A stretch of DNA of 64,000 nucleotides from Eutreptiella sp. 'Long Island Sound 2002' (GCA_964036045.1 OZ038378.1:163925311-163989310); one strand, 5' to 3'. Positions 29,769-42,054 are shown, counted from the first letter of the stretch. Numbers and translations: made by a program. The notes: generated from the sequence alone by a model not told the origin.

Positions 29769-30315
29769 CAGTGTCCCCTGTGACCGGGTTTGCCTGCCTG
29801 AAGAGTGTTTTCTGAAACAGACTTATCAGATCAGCTCGGCCCGTCAACCACACGTGCGGGCAGTCTCCATTCCTACTCACTGAGGATGGCACCGCCCCGT
29901 GGCCCTCTGCCGTTGGGCAATGGATGATCACCTCCCATTGGAACAGGTGCCACTTGCCAGCACTCCTGGGCCGCCACTCAATCTGCATATTTGTCAGGGC
30001 CCGAGTCTTCAGAGTCCAGTTGATTTGGACCATCACCGAGTAGAGTTCCTGGTCGTTCATCAGCAATGGTACCCCGTGATTGTCCACAATTTCACAATTC
30101 CACAATTTCCTTGTGCTGTGAGGTTGATCCAGTCGAAGCCAAATTTGCTGGTCCTGTGCCCAGGCCATAGTGTCCAGCTCCGAGGTGATAATCCTCAACC
30201 CTTCCTCCGCTATGGCGTCTAGCTGGTTCAGTGCTTGTACTTTGAGACGCTGACGTGCTTGCTGGGGCTTGATTTTCTTGGAAGCTAGGTTGACTTGACA
30301 CGAACCAACCGACAA
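29769..30315 (-). CDS. Conserved unidentified frame at the V/W junction (V1)
   Basis: Minus-strand frame of about 180 residues. It enters from W (starting without ATG, NLASKKIKPQQARQRLKVQA), continues LDAIAEEGLRIITSELD and WAQDQQIWLRLDQPHS, then IEWRPRSAGKWHLFQWEVII, and ends as it meets E'. The V2 copy (46,622-47,166) differs by few residues and by one 6-bp, frame-preserving indel. Conservation of phase suggests past coding. It spans the super-repeat boundary, so the boundary cuts through an older coding unit. Possibly a retroelement ORF1; family not recognised. Confidence 0.4.
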
Positions 30316-31261
30316 ATCACACTTTTCAGAGCCGCGAGCGTCACTTGAAGAATGAAGTCAGTTTCATTAGCTTTTTTGTATTGGAAACACTAGCAGAGCA
30401 TGGGCCACATCTGCAGAAGCATCTGCATTAGCTCCATCAGCCCCTGTTACACGGGAAAATCACAGGTGGCATGAACCCGCCCAAAATGAGTAGCCCCCGC
30501 CCACCCCAAAATTAGCACCCCCCCGAAATTAGTACCCCCCCAGCCTTATTGAGCATTCTGCCGAAGTTAGTACCCTAGGGTGCTAAATTTTTTTTGGCGG
30601 GGGCTTAATTCACAAGAGTGGGCCACGACAGCACACTAGGAGCTACCCCCCCATTCAGTGTCCACTAGCAAGTATGAGGTAATACCATGGCTCATCCTCA
30701 ACACCTTGCATGACCCTATGGATGCAACGCTTTGCAAAAACAGGGGGAGGGGGGGCGGTTGCCTGGGCATATGAGGGCAAAGCAAGCCATGTGCCTAGCC
30801 TTGCTAGTGCACCAACATACGGATGGCGCCATGCTGCGTCGATTGGACATTGCCAAGAATACCCCAGTATGCTACACCCTTGCTTCCTCAGGGCTCTGCG
30901 TCTTTTGGGTGCCCACCACCACATCCACTCCCTGGTGCCCGCCACCTACCAAGGCGGCATTGGGGCCCAAGGCGATGTCAGATTTCCCTTACAGCAAGGC
31001 ATCAAAGAGGGATGCCTGCGGTCGCCACCAATGTTCGTACTTGTGCACCAGGCGTTTCACGCCACTCTAGCACACCAATTCGCTAACAACACCACCTTGG
31101 TGGATGTCGATGACGCTGCCATCATAACGCCCAAGTAGTGGGTCTGGAAACATGTCCAACAGTTATTGGTGGTGTCAGGCGTTCACAACAACTGCTCCAA
31201 GAGGCAAATCTGTCGCTGGGCCCCCGCTACCTCGACGTCTTGGCCCGGCCCGGTGTGCAGA
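30298..31261 (+). repeat. W2 leader block
   Basis: Matches W1 and W3. It has GAGGTAATACCATGGCTC at 30,676-30,693, absent from W1, and the 14-bp segment that keeps the RT frame open. Confidence 0.9.
30710..31261 (+). pseudogene. Decayed non-LTR reverse transcriptase fragment (W2)
   Basis: Best-preserved copy. The frame starts at an ATG (MTLWMQRFAKTGGGG), passes FPLQQGIKEGCLRSPPMF and TTLVDVDDAAIITPK, meets TAG, and continues in the same phase with HVQQLLVVSGLHTNCSKRQI. The first two blocks correspond to RT fingers/palm motifs and the catalytic DD pair; the third to the block after it. The N-terminal part of an RT is missing. Confidence 0.65.
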
Positions 31262-34200
31262 GCCGCACTTTGACACCCTGCATTGGCCTACCCCCATCTG
31301 CAAAGGAAACCCGTGGCAAAAGATACGAGCCAGAGCCATGCAGCAGCACGCAGTGCACAGGCAGTGCAAACATATTTGCATCTGTCATCACTAGTCACTT
31401 TCATAGTTACAATATGACACATGATTTGAAAACGATATCTTAATTCGGCAGCGTGGTACTGCCTACATGCGACTTGACTGTCTGTCCTATTTCCCAGTGC
31501 AACTGTGATCAAGCACTCCTTTGGCTCTCAGTATCGTGGGCGTCCACGGGGGCAAAGGAGCCATGTGACACGTGGGCAGCAGTCTGATACCAGGTTCCAA
31601 TGTCATCAACGATAAAAAATCTTGTGGGGGCAAAAGGAGTGGCAGCAGGAAGGTCAGGTTCTCAGGGTATGACCTGGCGAGCTGGGCGTGCTCAGAATAA
31701 CCCGGCCAGCATGTGTCCCTAGTCATTGATCTGCAGCAAAAATGATTTTGGGCGCCGGCGCTCAACTGGTGGACAAGATGACTTATTGCACTTTGGCATG
31801 AGACGCCTTGATATGCACATGGCATGAAACCTGTCACCACCCTCTTCACACCAATGAGGTATGCAACACATCCTGACCACAGGTGAGGGTCACCTGCTGA
31901 CAGTGGAAATCAGAGAGACTGTGTGTGATATCACTTGCATCTTAGAGGGAATCCTTGCACTGCGCGCGCACTGCGCGCTACTTTTAGACTATGTTCCCCC
32001 CGAAGAGCCCCTAGGCACGCCCCTTGGAAACACCGTTAGAATTAGGCAACCCAAACTGGACTGGAGGGGACCTTGAGGGGGACCTTCCCGGTTCTTGTGG
32101 CGGTGGTGAAGGACCAGGGGCCTTTGGGGGGGGACTTGACTGTGTATTGGGCGGCGGAGATGGAGGGCAGTCAGGTGGCGAGTCTGAACTTGGGATGGCA
32201 AAGGAGATGGACTCCATCTTGCATCGCCAATTCACCACTCTCAACCCATCTTGGTAGTATTCCAAGTGGAGGAGTCCATCTTCAGCCGTCCCAACCACTG
32301 TGGCAGGAGGTCACAGGCCATTGGAGCGGATGTAAAGCACCCTATCCCCAATACTGAGATCCATGGAGAAAGTGGGCCTGAGAAATGAGGAGGGAAGTAT
32401 GATATCCTGTAGCAGGCACCCTCAAAGTGTATCACCATATCAATCAACCGAGAAAAAGAGTAGATGTGGTGGAAATGGGAAAAAATGTGTGCAAAAAAGT
32501 AGAAATGGGTGAAACAGGGTGAACATCCAAAAATGCCAGATCCCCAATGCAACAATGATGCCCAAAGTACCACAAAATATGGGTTTCTACTACGGCCAAA
32601 CGCTCAAATAGTTGCACTGCGCGCGCACTGCACGCGCACTGCGCTTAAGGCGCCCCCTTAGCTGGCTTGTTGCCCACTGATCTCCTGCAGTCCATTGGGC
32701 AGGGGTACAATGCGCTGAAAAATTCTGCAGCTGACTTCTGGTGACAAATTCTGGACCAATTAGACAAAAACGTTACGCGCTGGTGTGCTCCGTGCCAGAA
32801 CGTGCTCACAAGTCACCACAAAGTGTTTGCATGGCACATGTTAGCACAGTGGGACCGTGGGGAATGCAAAGCGTGGTTCCTTTGGTTCTGATACTGCATG
32901 GTACCCTCATCCCATGCGACTGGCCCAGGCATAAGAGGCCTTGGGCTTGATCTTGTTTGGAAAAAAAATGGCAGGAGCGGTGCTGTTGCGTACATTGTGA
33001 TTTGCCATGCAGGCATTCAGGAGAAAATGAAATTCTTGCAGCAATGTCCACTTAGAATAGTACTGGCTGCCATCTTTGGAGAAAAAGGTTCTCTGGGGCC
33101 AAATGAAACCAGCCGCCAGACTGATACGGTGTCAAGTATCCAGCCAGCTAACCGCATCCTGGAGATACCATACAACATTTGATGCTAAATGCTACTCTAT
33201 CCAACATCTTTGGAGAAAAAGCTTCTCTGGGGATACCATACACCATTTGAGCTCATCCAAGGGGGTGGGCGGCAAAGCAATACTTACAAAAAAAAGAGCG
33301 GCACCGAGCAGGAACGTAAGAAGCGGTTCCGGAGGCTGCGAAAATGGAATGAGACATCCACATGGAAGATGGCTGCAAACATCGCTTGTTTGCTACCTTG
33401 TACTGCAGGACTGCTACAGTTGGGCTTCCAAAAGTGGGAACCTAGCACATTTTGGAAATACCAAGTCCTGGACCCAGACACCGAGCGACACGCCACACAA
33501 ACCAGGCATCATCAGCTTTGCTAAGGCTGTATGCTGAGGCCCAACTGGTGCAGGTGGGCCCGACGCCTTTCTGGCATGGCGATGCCTTTTACGTGACAAT
33601 GCACTAAAGATGCACTGACTGACTGACTGACTGACAACGCACTAAAGATTCGTGCCAGTTGACGTTTTGAGGGTGCAATCATGCAGCCTGCCACTGCCAG
33701 CACAGTCTGTGCGGAGATATCAATGGGTGTACTTGTGACGGGTGCTTGTTGCACAACCTCTACAAGCCCAAGGCTGTGCCCTTCATGCGAAATTGGAAAT
33801 CAAATAGGACCACGGGACCTCCCAAGGCTAAAGGCTGCGCAATCGGCCTCAAACGACCGAAGGCTGTGCCATCAGTGGCCCAAAGCCGAAAGACTCAACC
33901 CATCAAAATCTGAACCAGCTGCTGACAGAGGGGGCGCTTTCGAACAGCGTGTGCACAGCGCCAATTATTACGTTGTTTATCCCCGGAACACCCCTGAAAA
34001 CCACCCACCTACAGAAGGATGCATGATCAATTCAAAACAGCACGGGGTGCACAATTCGGGACCCTGGGACCCGTGGCAAGCATCAGACAAGAAAAAAAAT
34101 CCCTGGTGCACCAGCAGGGGGTGTAGGGTGCAGAATTCAGGAACCTGGGATCCCTGGCTACCGGTGGTGGGAAACTGCCGACTTTTCGTACAGCGCGGGC

Positions 34201-35773
34201 ACAGCGCACGGTGCGCCCCCAGAAGTAGCTGTGGCTCTCACTGCCGCAAGCACTGCACCATGACAATGATACTCTATCAAACGGAGGTGCACGTGCCAAC
34301 ACAGGCAGGTGCGGTGCTAATTCTGCTCACAAAAACTGTGGCTATCAATGTCGTTACGCTCGCGTACTTTCGGTGGTTGTGCATGCTTGTGCACGCCCTA
34401 ACCCTGGAAGCTACGCACCCTTGTGCACACTTGGGACTGACAACGCAGCAGCAGGGGCAGCAGTGACTGCAGTGAAAGCCAATCACCTTCTCAAGGGGCT
34501 GTCCTTATATGATAGTTGGCGCTGGTGCGAGTATAACCAGTGGCCCAAATGGCCAAAAGGCCCAACCCCCAAAACCAAAACCGGGTGCTGACAGAAGTAG
34601 CTATTGCTATTGCTGCCGCAACCACTCCACCCTGACAACGCTACTCTACGCAAAGGAGGTGCATCTGCCCACTATGCAGGCATGCAGGCAGGTGCAAATT
34701 CTGGTTATAAGAACTGTGGATCGAAACGTCGTTGGGCACGCGTACTTTCTGTGGTTGTGCATGCTTGTGCACGCCTAACCCTGGAAGCTACGTGCACACT
34801 TGGGACTGACAACACGGCAGCAGGGGCAGGAGGTCACTGTGGTGAAAGCCACACACTTTCTCCAGGGGTTCTTCTCATACAATCGCAGGTGCGGGTGGAA
34901 TTTTTGTTGAAGCGCAACGTGTGCTTCAGCCCCCCTGCCATCCTGCATTGGGTAAATTCATTTGCTGACCAACGTGTGGACATGCCTCAGATAAGGGCCC
35001 AAGTCTCTACTCCTGGATGACAGGGCTACCACAGTGCCCTGTGGTCCAGGCAACTTCTTCGTACTATGCTTGCTGCCAGAATATGTCAAGCTGCCACTGC
35101 ACGCTCGCCTCGAAATTAAGATCAATCGTATACCACATTGATATGGCGCGAACATATGATGTTCGTTGGACAAAGGCGTGCATTGGACTTCAGAAACTGT
35201 GCCACATATGACCTCCTTTCCATAAAATCATGGCTAACCACAGAAGCCACCCAAAACTTAGGGTCTTAGACTCATACTCGGAGTATTCCTGAGATGAGCC
35301 AAAGCTCATCACCGGTGGCCTTGGCCACTGGTCGCTCACGTAACATGGATTGTTCTGAATATTGTTTGCTGTTGTAGGCAACATCTCAGTGCCAAAAAAA
35401 GGCTGCGCGCGACGCAGCCTGTGACTCGTGTGCATGCATGCATTAGTATGTCGACAGAATTCGATGTATAGAGCAGGTACAAGCAGTTAGGCGTACTGTC
35501 AATTTGTCAATCAAACAGCGAGACATTGCGCTGTGACCTACAGTTGTGCATGGATGCATTCAACGCGCATGCATGGACAGCAGACACATTGACCCGATAC
35601 GCCCCTGGTCACGCCACAGACGGCCATGTGGCACACGATATGCTTCGGTCTGTACATGCATCTACTTTGTGTTTGCAAATGCTACCGAAAAAAGCGGGGA
35701 AAGCAGGATGAAACTGCGAAGCAAGGCTCCCATGCTCCAATCAAATCAACCACGGAAGCGCAGATTCGCGTAT
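31262..35773 (+). repeat. Unit U4 (long form)
   Basis: 4512 bp, same layout as U1, with the 1077-bp block retained (between TACTCTAT at 33,193 and 34,270). The E core is in the normal orientation. Confidence 0.95.
31945..32657 (-). mobile_element. Element E in U4
   Basis: TTA at 31,942-31,944 and 32,658-32,660. Normal orientation. The left end keeps the doubled CACTGCGCGCG. The SH3-like frame has a natural ATG just upstream (MDLSIGDRVLY) but is closed by TGA at the Arg codon that U5-U7 keep as CGA. Confidence 0.7.
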
Positions 35774-35949
35774 GCCACACTTTGACACCCTGCATTGGCC
35801 TACCCCCAGCTGTAAGGAAACCCGTGGCAAAAGATACGAGCCAGAGCCATGCAGCAGCACGCAGTGCACAGGCAGTGCAAACATATTTGCATCTGTCATC
35901 ACTAGTCGCTTTCATAGTTACAATATGACACATGATTTGAAAACGATAT

Positions 35950-38168
35950 GTTATTTTTTTTTTTTTTTGATCAAATGGGCCAGTTCATAATGTGCCAAGG
36001 GCCACTGTGGGCCAAGTTCGATGCAGAGTTCAGATTTCGGCAAAGCCAGGGTGTGCATACGGGCTGCAGCTCATGACTGCGCCCCCATGGTTTCCCGTTG
36101 AGGTGGTTTTGGTCATGTCATTGGTATTTCCCACTCGTTTGGATCCCAGTGCGTTTTGTGGCGTTTTGGTAGTGGTTGTATCGGGACTTCCCACAAGGTG
36201 GGGTCCCAACGTTCCCGCGGCCGTTTCCGTATCAGGTATATCGCCTGTCGTGCTGGTCGGGTTGTTTGCCAGTATTATGTCGTCTTATGTTTGCAGGCGT
36301 CATGGTAGCACTGTGTCATGTTTGCCAAGTGTTTGTGCTGGTGCCACATGTAGAGTGCCTGCCGTAGGTGAAGGTCCAGCAGCTTCTCGGTGCCAGCGCA
36401 CAGCCTCCGGTATCGTCCACAGATCAGCAGCAGCAGTTTTGCATCAGCATACCATATCCCTGTGTCGTATTTTGCTTGTTCATACCATTGCCTGCGTATT
36501 TGGCACAGGTGTTTGTGTGTGTCCTGCAGTCGCTGTGTGGTCATCTGGTCTTTGATCAGTTTTGTGACGAGCCTGTGATAGTCTGTTTTGGCCGTTAGTG
36601 TGTTGGTGTAGTGCGTGTGCAGGGTGCGTAAGTGTTGCCTTGCCACCGCAGCGGCGTGTGCCCTGTGGTATATGTCATGTGTTTGCTGTGCGTGTTCTTG
36701 TGCCAACCTGTCTGCTGTCTTTCTGTACTGTTCCCATCGTTGTGCGTCAACGCTGGGACGCTGACGTTTCTTGGTGGGTTCGTCTTGTGCTGTGTTAGTT
36801 GCTCGTATTCTTGCGAACCACGCCACTGCCTCATCGTCGTTTGCGCCGCGCGCATCGCGCATCCATTGGTCGGGGTCGATGGGTTCCGCCGTCGCGACCT
36901 CGGTCTTACGTTTGCGTTTCGTGCCGCTCCGCATGGGCGCCCCGACGTGGTTTCGTAGGTTTTGCGGCGTTTCGCGCAATGGAAGTGCCTGAGCGACGTA
37001 TTTGGTCGGCCATAGGGGCGACGGTGGCTGGTGTGGTGTAGGGTCTGCGTATTTCCGTCGTAGAGTTTGGACGGACTGAATCATGCGAAACTGGAAAAGG
37101 CCCACCTCTGTCCGAAGCTTATGCCGTTCTGTAGTGGGTATAGCATCGATGAGAGACAGTGGTACGAGCAGCCTGGCACAGAGCCAGAGTTCTTGGCTGT
37201 TGGCCGTTTGCTGCCATTGGTACGTGTATTGGGCCCAATCAGTCCAGCTCCTGCGCCACAGGTCCCAGAAATCGCTCCAGGCGGGACAGTAAGCCAGTCT
37301 CGACTGCACTGATGCTCCGTGTTGTTGGCCACACTGGGAGCAGAGGGTGGGTGTTCGTTCCCAGGGGGCACCTACTCCCCACCACCTTACCTGCCCCCAC
37401 AGCCAAGGTGTCCACGCGTTTCGTCTATAGTGTTTCATGGGGAGCCAGCTTACCCAGTGTACCTCAGGTGTTTGTTTTTGTCTACGCACTTGCATAATCC
37501 ATGCCTTGGCAGGCGTGGGCATGATTTGTCCTGTGATGACAATATCATGGGGTTGTGGTTGTTGGGAGTCCATGGGTAGGTTGTCGCCCATATTGGCAAG
37601 GACGTCGGAGTGGTTGTTCCCCTGTATGTCCTGGTAGTCTTTATACGTGGTGGCTTGTTCTAGGGTACGGTGTCCCGGTGTCCATCGTATCGTCAGTCGT
37701 TTCGAGGAGGTGTTGAGATACCCTATGTCGCGGTAGTCTTGGTCCTTGACCACTCCTTTGCGTTTTATAGGTGTGGCTTTCACCACACTCTGGTTGTCTA
37801 GTATAATGTCGTCCCCTGGTTTGGCCATTTCAGAGGCCAATGCGCAAGCGATTGTCTCGGCCCAATACACCTGTTGAGGCCCGTGCACCCGGAAAGCCGC
37901 GCGGTAGGTCCCGTTGTAAATACCCCCTCCCGCTCGTCCGTGTCGTTTCGACCCGTCTGTGTACCACCGCCTGGTGGTGGGTTCTCCCGTGTAGTATACG
38001 GTGATCCCGTGGATCTTCTGCTGGTGGGGTAGCGCCTGACATACCTCGTGGGTTTCCTCAGAGGTGGGTCGTTTGGCGGGTTCATCCAGCCGTAGTCCAA
38101 ACGGTTGGTTGCCGGCCGTGTCTTCCCTGCGTGTGTCTCTTGATCCTCCTCCGAGCTCTCCGAGTCGT
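35950..38168 (-). mobile_element. 5'-truncated LINE retrotransposon in U5
   Basis: 2219 bp flanked by the exact 15-bp duplication ATTTGAAAACGATAT (35,935-35,949 and 38,169-38,183). The other units have this target once and continue into CTTAATTCGG. A T run at 35,954-35,968 is the poly(A) tail read from the plus strand. Only the 3' part of the element is present (RNase H onward), as expected from incomplete target-primed reverse transcription. All diagnostic features agree. Confidence 0.95.
36275..38168 (-). CDS. LINE ORF2 C-terminal part: RNase H and CCHC domains
   Basis: About 630 residues open to TAA, with no stop, frameshift or obvious damage. The frame happens to stay open 30 codons upstream into U5, which is not part of the protein. 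RNase HI motifs are in order: WYTDGSKRHGRAGGG (first Asp), VYWAETIACALA (Glu), IILDNQSVVK (Asp), WTPGHRTLE and then NNHSDVLANMG (His and last Asp). About 85 residues later LCSQCGQQHG and LAYC form a C-x2-C-x3-H-x10-C zinc motif, followed by basic and helical segments to the end. In the intact element RT and endonuclease would precede this part. It would have removed RNA from the RNA-DNA hybrid during retrotransposition. The copy is dead by truncation. Confidence 0.85.
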
Positions 38169-38687
38169 ATTTGAAAACGATATCTTAATTCGGCAGCGTG
38201 GTACTGCCTACATGCGACTTGACTGTCTGTCCTATTTCCCAGTGCAACTGTGATCAAGCACTCCTTTAGCTCTCAGTATCGTGGGCGTAAAGGAGCCATG
38301 TGACACGTGGGCAGCAGTCTGATACCAGGTTCCAATGTCATCAACGATAAAAAAGAACACAATCTTGTGGGGGCAAAAAGAGTGGCAGCAGGAAGGTCGG
38401 GTTCTCAGGGTATGACCTGGCGAGCTGGGCTTGCTCAGAATAACCCGGCCAGCATGTGTCCCTAGTCATTGATCTGCAGCAAAAATGATTTTGGGCGCCG
38501 GCGCTCAACTGGTGGACAAGATGACTTATTGCACTTTGGCATGAGACGCCTTGATATGCACATGGCATGAAACCTGTCACCACCCTCTTCACACCAATGA
38601 GGTATGCAACACATCCTGACCACAGGTGAGGGTCACCTGCTGACAGTGGAAATCAGAGAGACTGTGTGTGATATCACTTGCATCTTA

Positions 38688-39375
38688 GAGGGAATCCTTG
38701 CACTGCGCGCTACTTTAGACTATGTTCCCCCCGAAGAGCCCCTAGGCACGCCCCTTGGAAACACCGTTAGAATTAGGCAACCCAAACTGGACTGGAGGGA
38801 ACCTTGAGGGGGACCTTCCCGGTTCTTGTGGCAGTGGTGAAGGACCAGGGGCCTTTGGGGGGGGACTTGACTGTGTATTGGGCGGCGGAGATGGAGGGCA
38901 GTCAGGTGGCGAGTCTGAACTTGGGATGGCAAAGGAGATGGATTCCATCTTGCATCGCCAATTCACCACTCTCAACCCATCTTGGTAGTATTCCAAGTGG
39001 AGGAGTCCATCTTCAGCCGTCCCAACCACCGTGGCAGGAGGTCGCAGGCCATTGGAGCGGGTGTAGAGCACCCTATCCCCAATACTGAGTGGGCCTGAGA
39101 AATGAGGAGGGAAGTATGATATCCTGTAGCAGGCACCCTCAAAGTGTATCACCATATCAATCAACCGAGAAAAAGAGTAGATGTGGTGGAAATGGGAAAA
39201 AGGTGTGTGCAAAAAAGTAGAAATGGGTGAAACAGGGTGAACATCCAAAAATGCCAGATCCCCAATGCAACAATGATGCCCAAAGTACCACAAAGTATGG
39301 GTTTCTACTACGGCCAAACGCTCAAATAGTTGCACTGCGCGCGCACTGCACGCGCACTGCGCTTAAGGCGCCCCC
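38688..39375 (-). mobile_element. Element E in U5
   Basis: TTA at 38,685-38,687 and 39,376-39,378. The left end has lost one GCGCGCAC word. A 14-bp deletion upstream of the SH3-like codons (also in U6 and U7) fuses them to an upstream frame, and the Arg codon is CGA, so a 197-codon frame is open. Confidence 0.7.
38742..39335 (-). CDS. E-encoded SH3-like/Pro-rich frame, 197 codons (U5)
   Basis: From ATG at 39,333-39,335 (MQLFERLAVVETHTLWYFGH). The N-terminal ~85 residues are probably not original, because a 14-bp deletion removed the natural start (MDLSIGDRV in U1 and U4). The core SIGDRVLYTRSNGLRPPATV, VGTAEDGLLHLEYYQDGLRV and VNWRCKMESISF has the alternating hydrophobic and Gly pattern of a small beta-barrel (SH3/tudor-like). 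It is followed by a long Pro/Ser-rich tail to a stop near the other end of E. I infer a nucleic-acid- or chromatin-binding accessory protein of the transposon; there is no catalytic domain. Confidence 0.4.
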   Translation of the reverse strand: MQLFERLAVVETHTLWYFGHHCCIGDLAFLDVHPVSPISTFLHTPFSHFHHIYSFSRLIDMVIHFEGACYRISYFPPHFSGPLSIGDRVLYTRSNGLRPPATVVGTAEDGLLHLEYYQDGLRVVNWRCKMESISFAIPSSDSPPDCPPSPPPNTQSSPPPKAPGPSPLPQEPGRSPSRFPPVQFGLPNSNGVSKGRA

Positions 39376-41392
39376 TTAGCTGGCTTGTTGCCCACTGATC
39401 TCCTGCAGTCCATTGGGCAGGGGTACGATGCGCTGGGAAATTCTGCAGCTGACTTCTGGTGACAAATTCTGGACCAATTAGACAAAAACGTTGCGCGCTG
39501 GTGTGCTCCGTGCCAGAACGTGCTCACAAGTCACCACAAAGTGTTTGCATGGCACATGTTAGCACAGTGGGACCGTGGGGAATGCAAAGCGTGGTTCCTT
39601 TGGTTCTGATACTGCATGGTACCCTCATCCCATGCGACTGGCCCAGGCATAAGAGGCCTTGGGCTTGATCTTGTTTGGAAAAAAAATGGCAGGAGCGGTG
39701 CTGTTGCGTACATTGTGATTTGCCATGCAGGCATTCAGGAGAAAATGAAATTCTTGCAGCAATGTCCACTTAGAATAGAGCTGGCTGCCATCTTTGGAGA
39801 AAAAGGTTCTCTGGGGCCAGCTATGCGCTAAATGAAATCAGCCGCCAAACTGATACGGTATCAAGGATCTAGCATGATAACCGCATCCTGGTGATACCAT
39901 ACAATATTTGATGCTAAATACTACTCTATCAAACGGAGGTGCACGTGCCAACACAGGCAGGTGCGGTGCTAATTCTGCTCACAAAAACTGTGGCTATCAA
40001 TGTCGTTACGCTCGTGTACTTTCGGTGGTTGTGCATGCTTGTGCACGCCCTAACCCTGGAAGCTACGCACCCTTGTGCACACTTGGGACTGACAACGCAG
40101 CAGCAGGGGCAGCAGTGACTGCAGTGAAAGCCAATCACCTTCTCAAGGGGCTGTCCTTATATGATAGTTGGCGCTGGTGCGAGTATAACCAGTGGCCCAA
40201 ATGGCCAAAAGGCCCAACCCCCAAAACCAAAACCGGGTGCTGACAGAAGTAGCTATTGCTATTGCTGCCGCAACCGCTCCACCCTGACAACGCTACTCTA
40301 CGCAAAGGAGGTGCATCTGCCCACTATGCAGGCATGCAGGCAGGTGCAAATTCTGGTTATAAGAACTGTGGCTCGAAACGTCGTTGGGCACGCGTACTTT
40401 CTGTGGTTGTGCATGCTTGTGCACGCCTAACCCTGGAAGCTACGTGCACACTTGGGACTGACAACACGGCAGCAGGGGCAGGAGGTCACTGTGGTGAAAG
40501 CCACACACTTTCTCCAGGGGTTCTTCTCATACAATCGCAGGTGCGGGTGGAATTTTTGTTGAAGCGCAACGTGTGCTTCAGCCCCCCTGCCATCCTGCAT
40601 TGGGTAAATTCATTTGCTGACCAACGTGTGGACATGCCTCAGATAAGGGCCCAAGTCTCTACTCCTGGATGACAGGGCTACCACAGTGCCCTGTGGTCCA
40701 GGCAACTTCTTCGTACTATGCTTGCTGCCAGAATATGTCAAGCTGCCACTGCACGCTCGCCTCGAAATTAAGATCAATCGTATACCACATTGATATGGCG
40801 CGAACATATGATGTTCGTTGGACAAAGGCGTGCATTGGACTTCAGAAACTGTGCCACATATGACCTCCTTTCCATAAAATCATGGCTAACCACAGAAGCC
40901 ATCCAAAACTTAGGGTCTTAGACTCATACTCGGAGTATTCCTGAGATGAGCCAAAGCTCATCACCGGTGGCCTTGGCCACTGGTCGCTCACGTAACATGG
41001 ATTGTTCTGAATATTGTTTGCTGTTGTAGGCAACATCTCAGTGCCAAAAAAAGGCTGCGCGCGACGCAGCCTGTGACTCGTGTGCATGCATGCATTAGTA
41101 TGTCGACAGAATTCGATGTATAGAGCAGGTACAAGCAGTTAGGCGTACTGTCAATTTGTCAATCAAACAGCGAGACATTGCGCTGTGACCTACAGTTGTG
41201 CATGGATGCATTCAACGCGCATGCATGGACAGCAGACACATTGACCCGATACGCCCCTGGTCACGCTACAGACGGCCATGTGGCACACGATATGCTTCGG
41301 TCTGTACACCTATCTACTTTGTGTTTGCAAATGCTACCGAAAAAATCGGGGAAAGCAGAATGAAACTGCGAAGCAAGCCTCCCACGCTCCCA

Positions 41393-41784
41393 TCAGATCA
41401 ACCACGGAAGCGCACATTCGCGTACGTCGACTCCAATCGACGTGGCTGGTCTGAGAAGGGCTGACAGCATTGGGCAGCCCAGGCGCCTCCCGAATTCATT
41501 CCTTAGGGCAAACCACTCAGAGGCGGGGACCTGGGTGTGCCGCAGTTCTGCAAGTGTCAGCAAAATATTATCTACATGATCAGATTTCAACAACTGTGCG
41601 GGCGGCAAACAACGAGCAGACGTATCGATACACTTGCTCTTGAGGCATATACCATTGCACCCCTTGGGGTGGAGATGGACATCGATTCCAGGACTACAGA
41701 AAGCCAGCCAAACAGTTTAGTGTGTGGAGTGTGCGGTGCCGTGTCGTTTGGAGCCGAAAATAGGTCGTTCAGCAGTAAAATCAA
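41393..41784 (-). pseudogene. Frameshifted conserved frame at the start of V2
   Basis: Same as 25,255-25,646, with the same 7-bp deficit relative to V3, so the lesion is shared by V1 and V2. Confidence 0.4.
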
Positions 41785-42054
41785 GAGCTTTTACTGGAGG
41801 AGGAGGACGAGGAGGAGCAGCAGCAGCAGCAGCAGTGCATGGTGGTGCATGACATTGGCTGCCGGTTTTTTTGTAGAATGTGTGACGCCATGTGCCACAC
41901 TCTGCGCGCTGCGTGCGGCGCTCTGCGCGGCAAGGTGCTGCTCCGCACGTGCACGTGGTGGTCAGCACCGTGCGGTCAGAGACATGGACTGCTTGGCGGG
42001 TCTGGCAATGGAACCAGGTCATTGTCAGAAACCCCCAACCCAGGATCGCTTTGG

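Larger units (their letters stand above)
12979..30297. repeat. Super-repeat SR1 (W1-U1-U2-U3-V1)
   Basis: First of three ~17-kb direct repeats. All begin at ACACGAACCAACCGACAA(G/A)T (12,979; 30,298; 47,149) and keep the same internal order. SR1 is 17.3 kb and contains three U units. Relative to SR2 its V tail has lost two blocks (about 326 and 1156 bp) and carries an extra 777-bp element (28,989-29,765). Copies are nearly identical over hundreds of bases by eye, so the amplification is recent or the copies are homogenised. Confidence 0.95.
25287..30297. repeat. V1 tail block
   Basis: 5.0 kb. From left to right: a conserved minus-strand frame; a (GAG)n(CAG)n tract (25,658-25,700); a G run (25,996-26,013); a Lys/Pro-rich minus frame; a (CAGT)n/(CACT)n tract (26,614-26,665); a plus-strand stretch of uncertain coding value (26,770-27,025); the bZIP-like frame; the 38-bp minisatellite; a pyrimidine-rich minisatellite; element E'; and a conserved minus frame at the end. 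Compared with V2, two blocks are missing (equivalent to 44,761-45,086 and 45,155-46,310), leaving a ~70-bp island of the decayed RNase H at 28,615-28,682. Confidence 0.9.
35774..41424 (+). repeat. Unit U5 (short form, split by a LINE)
   Basis: 5651 bp, or about 3417 bp without the LINE and one target copy. The terminal variant typical of the last unit before V is present. Confidence 0.95.
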
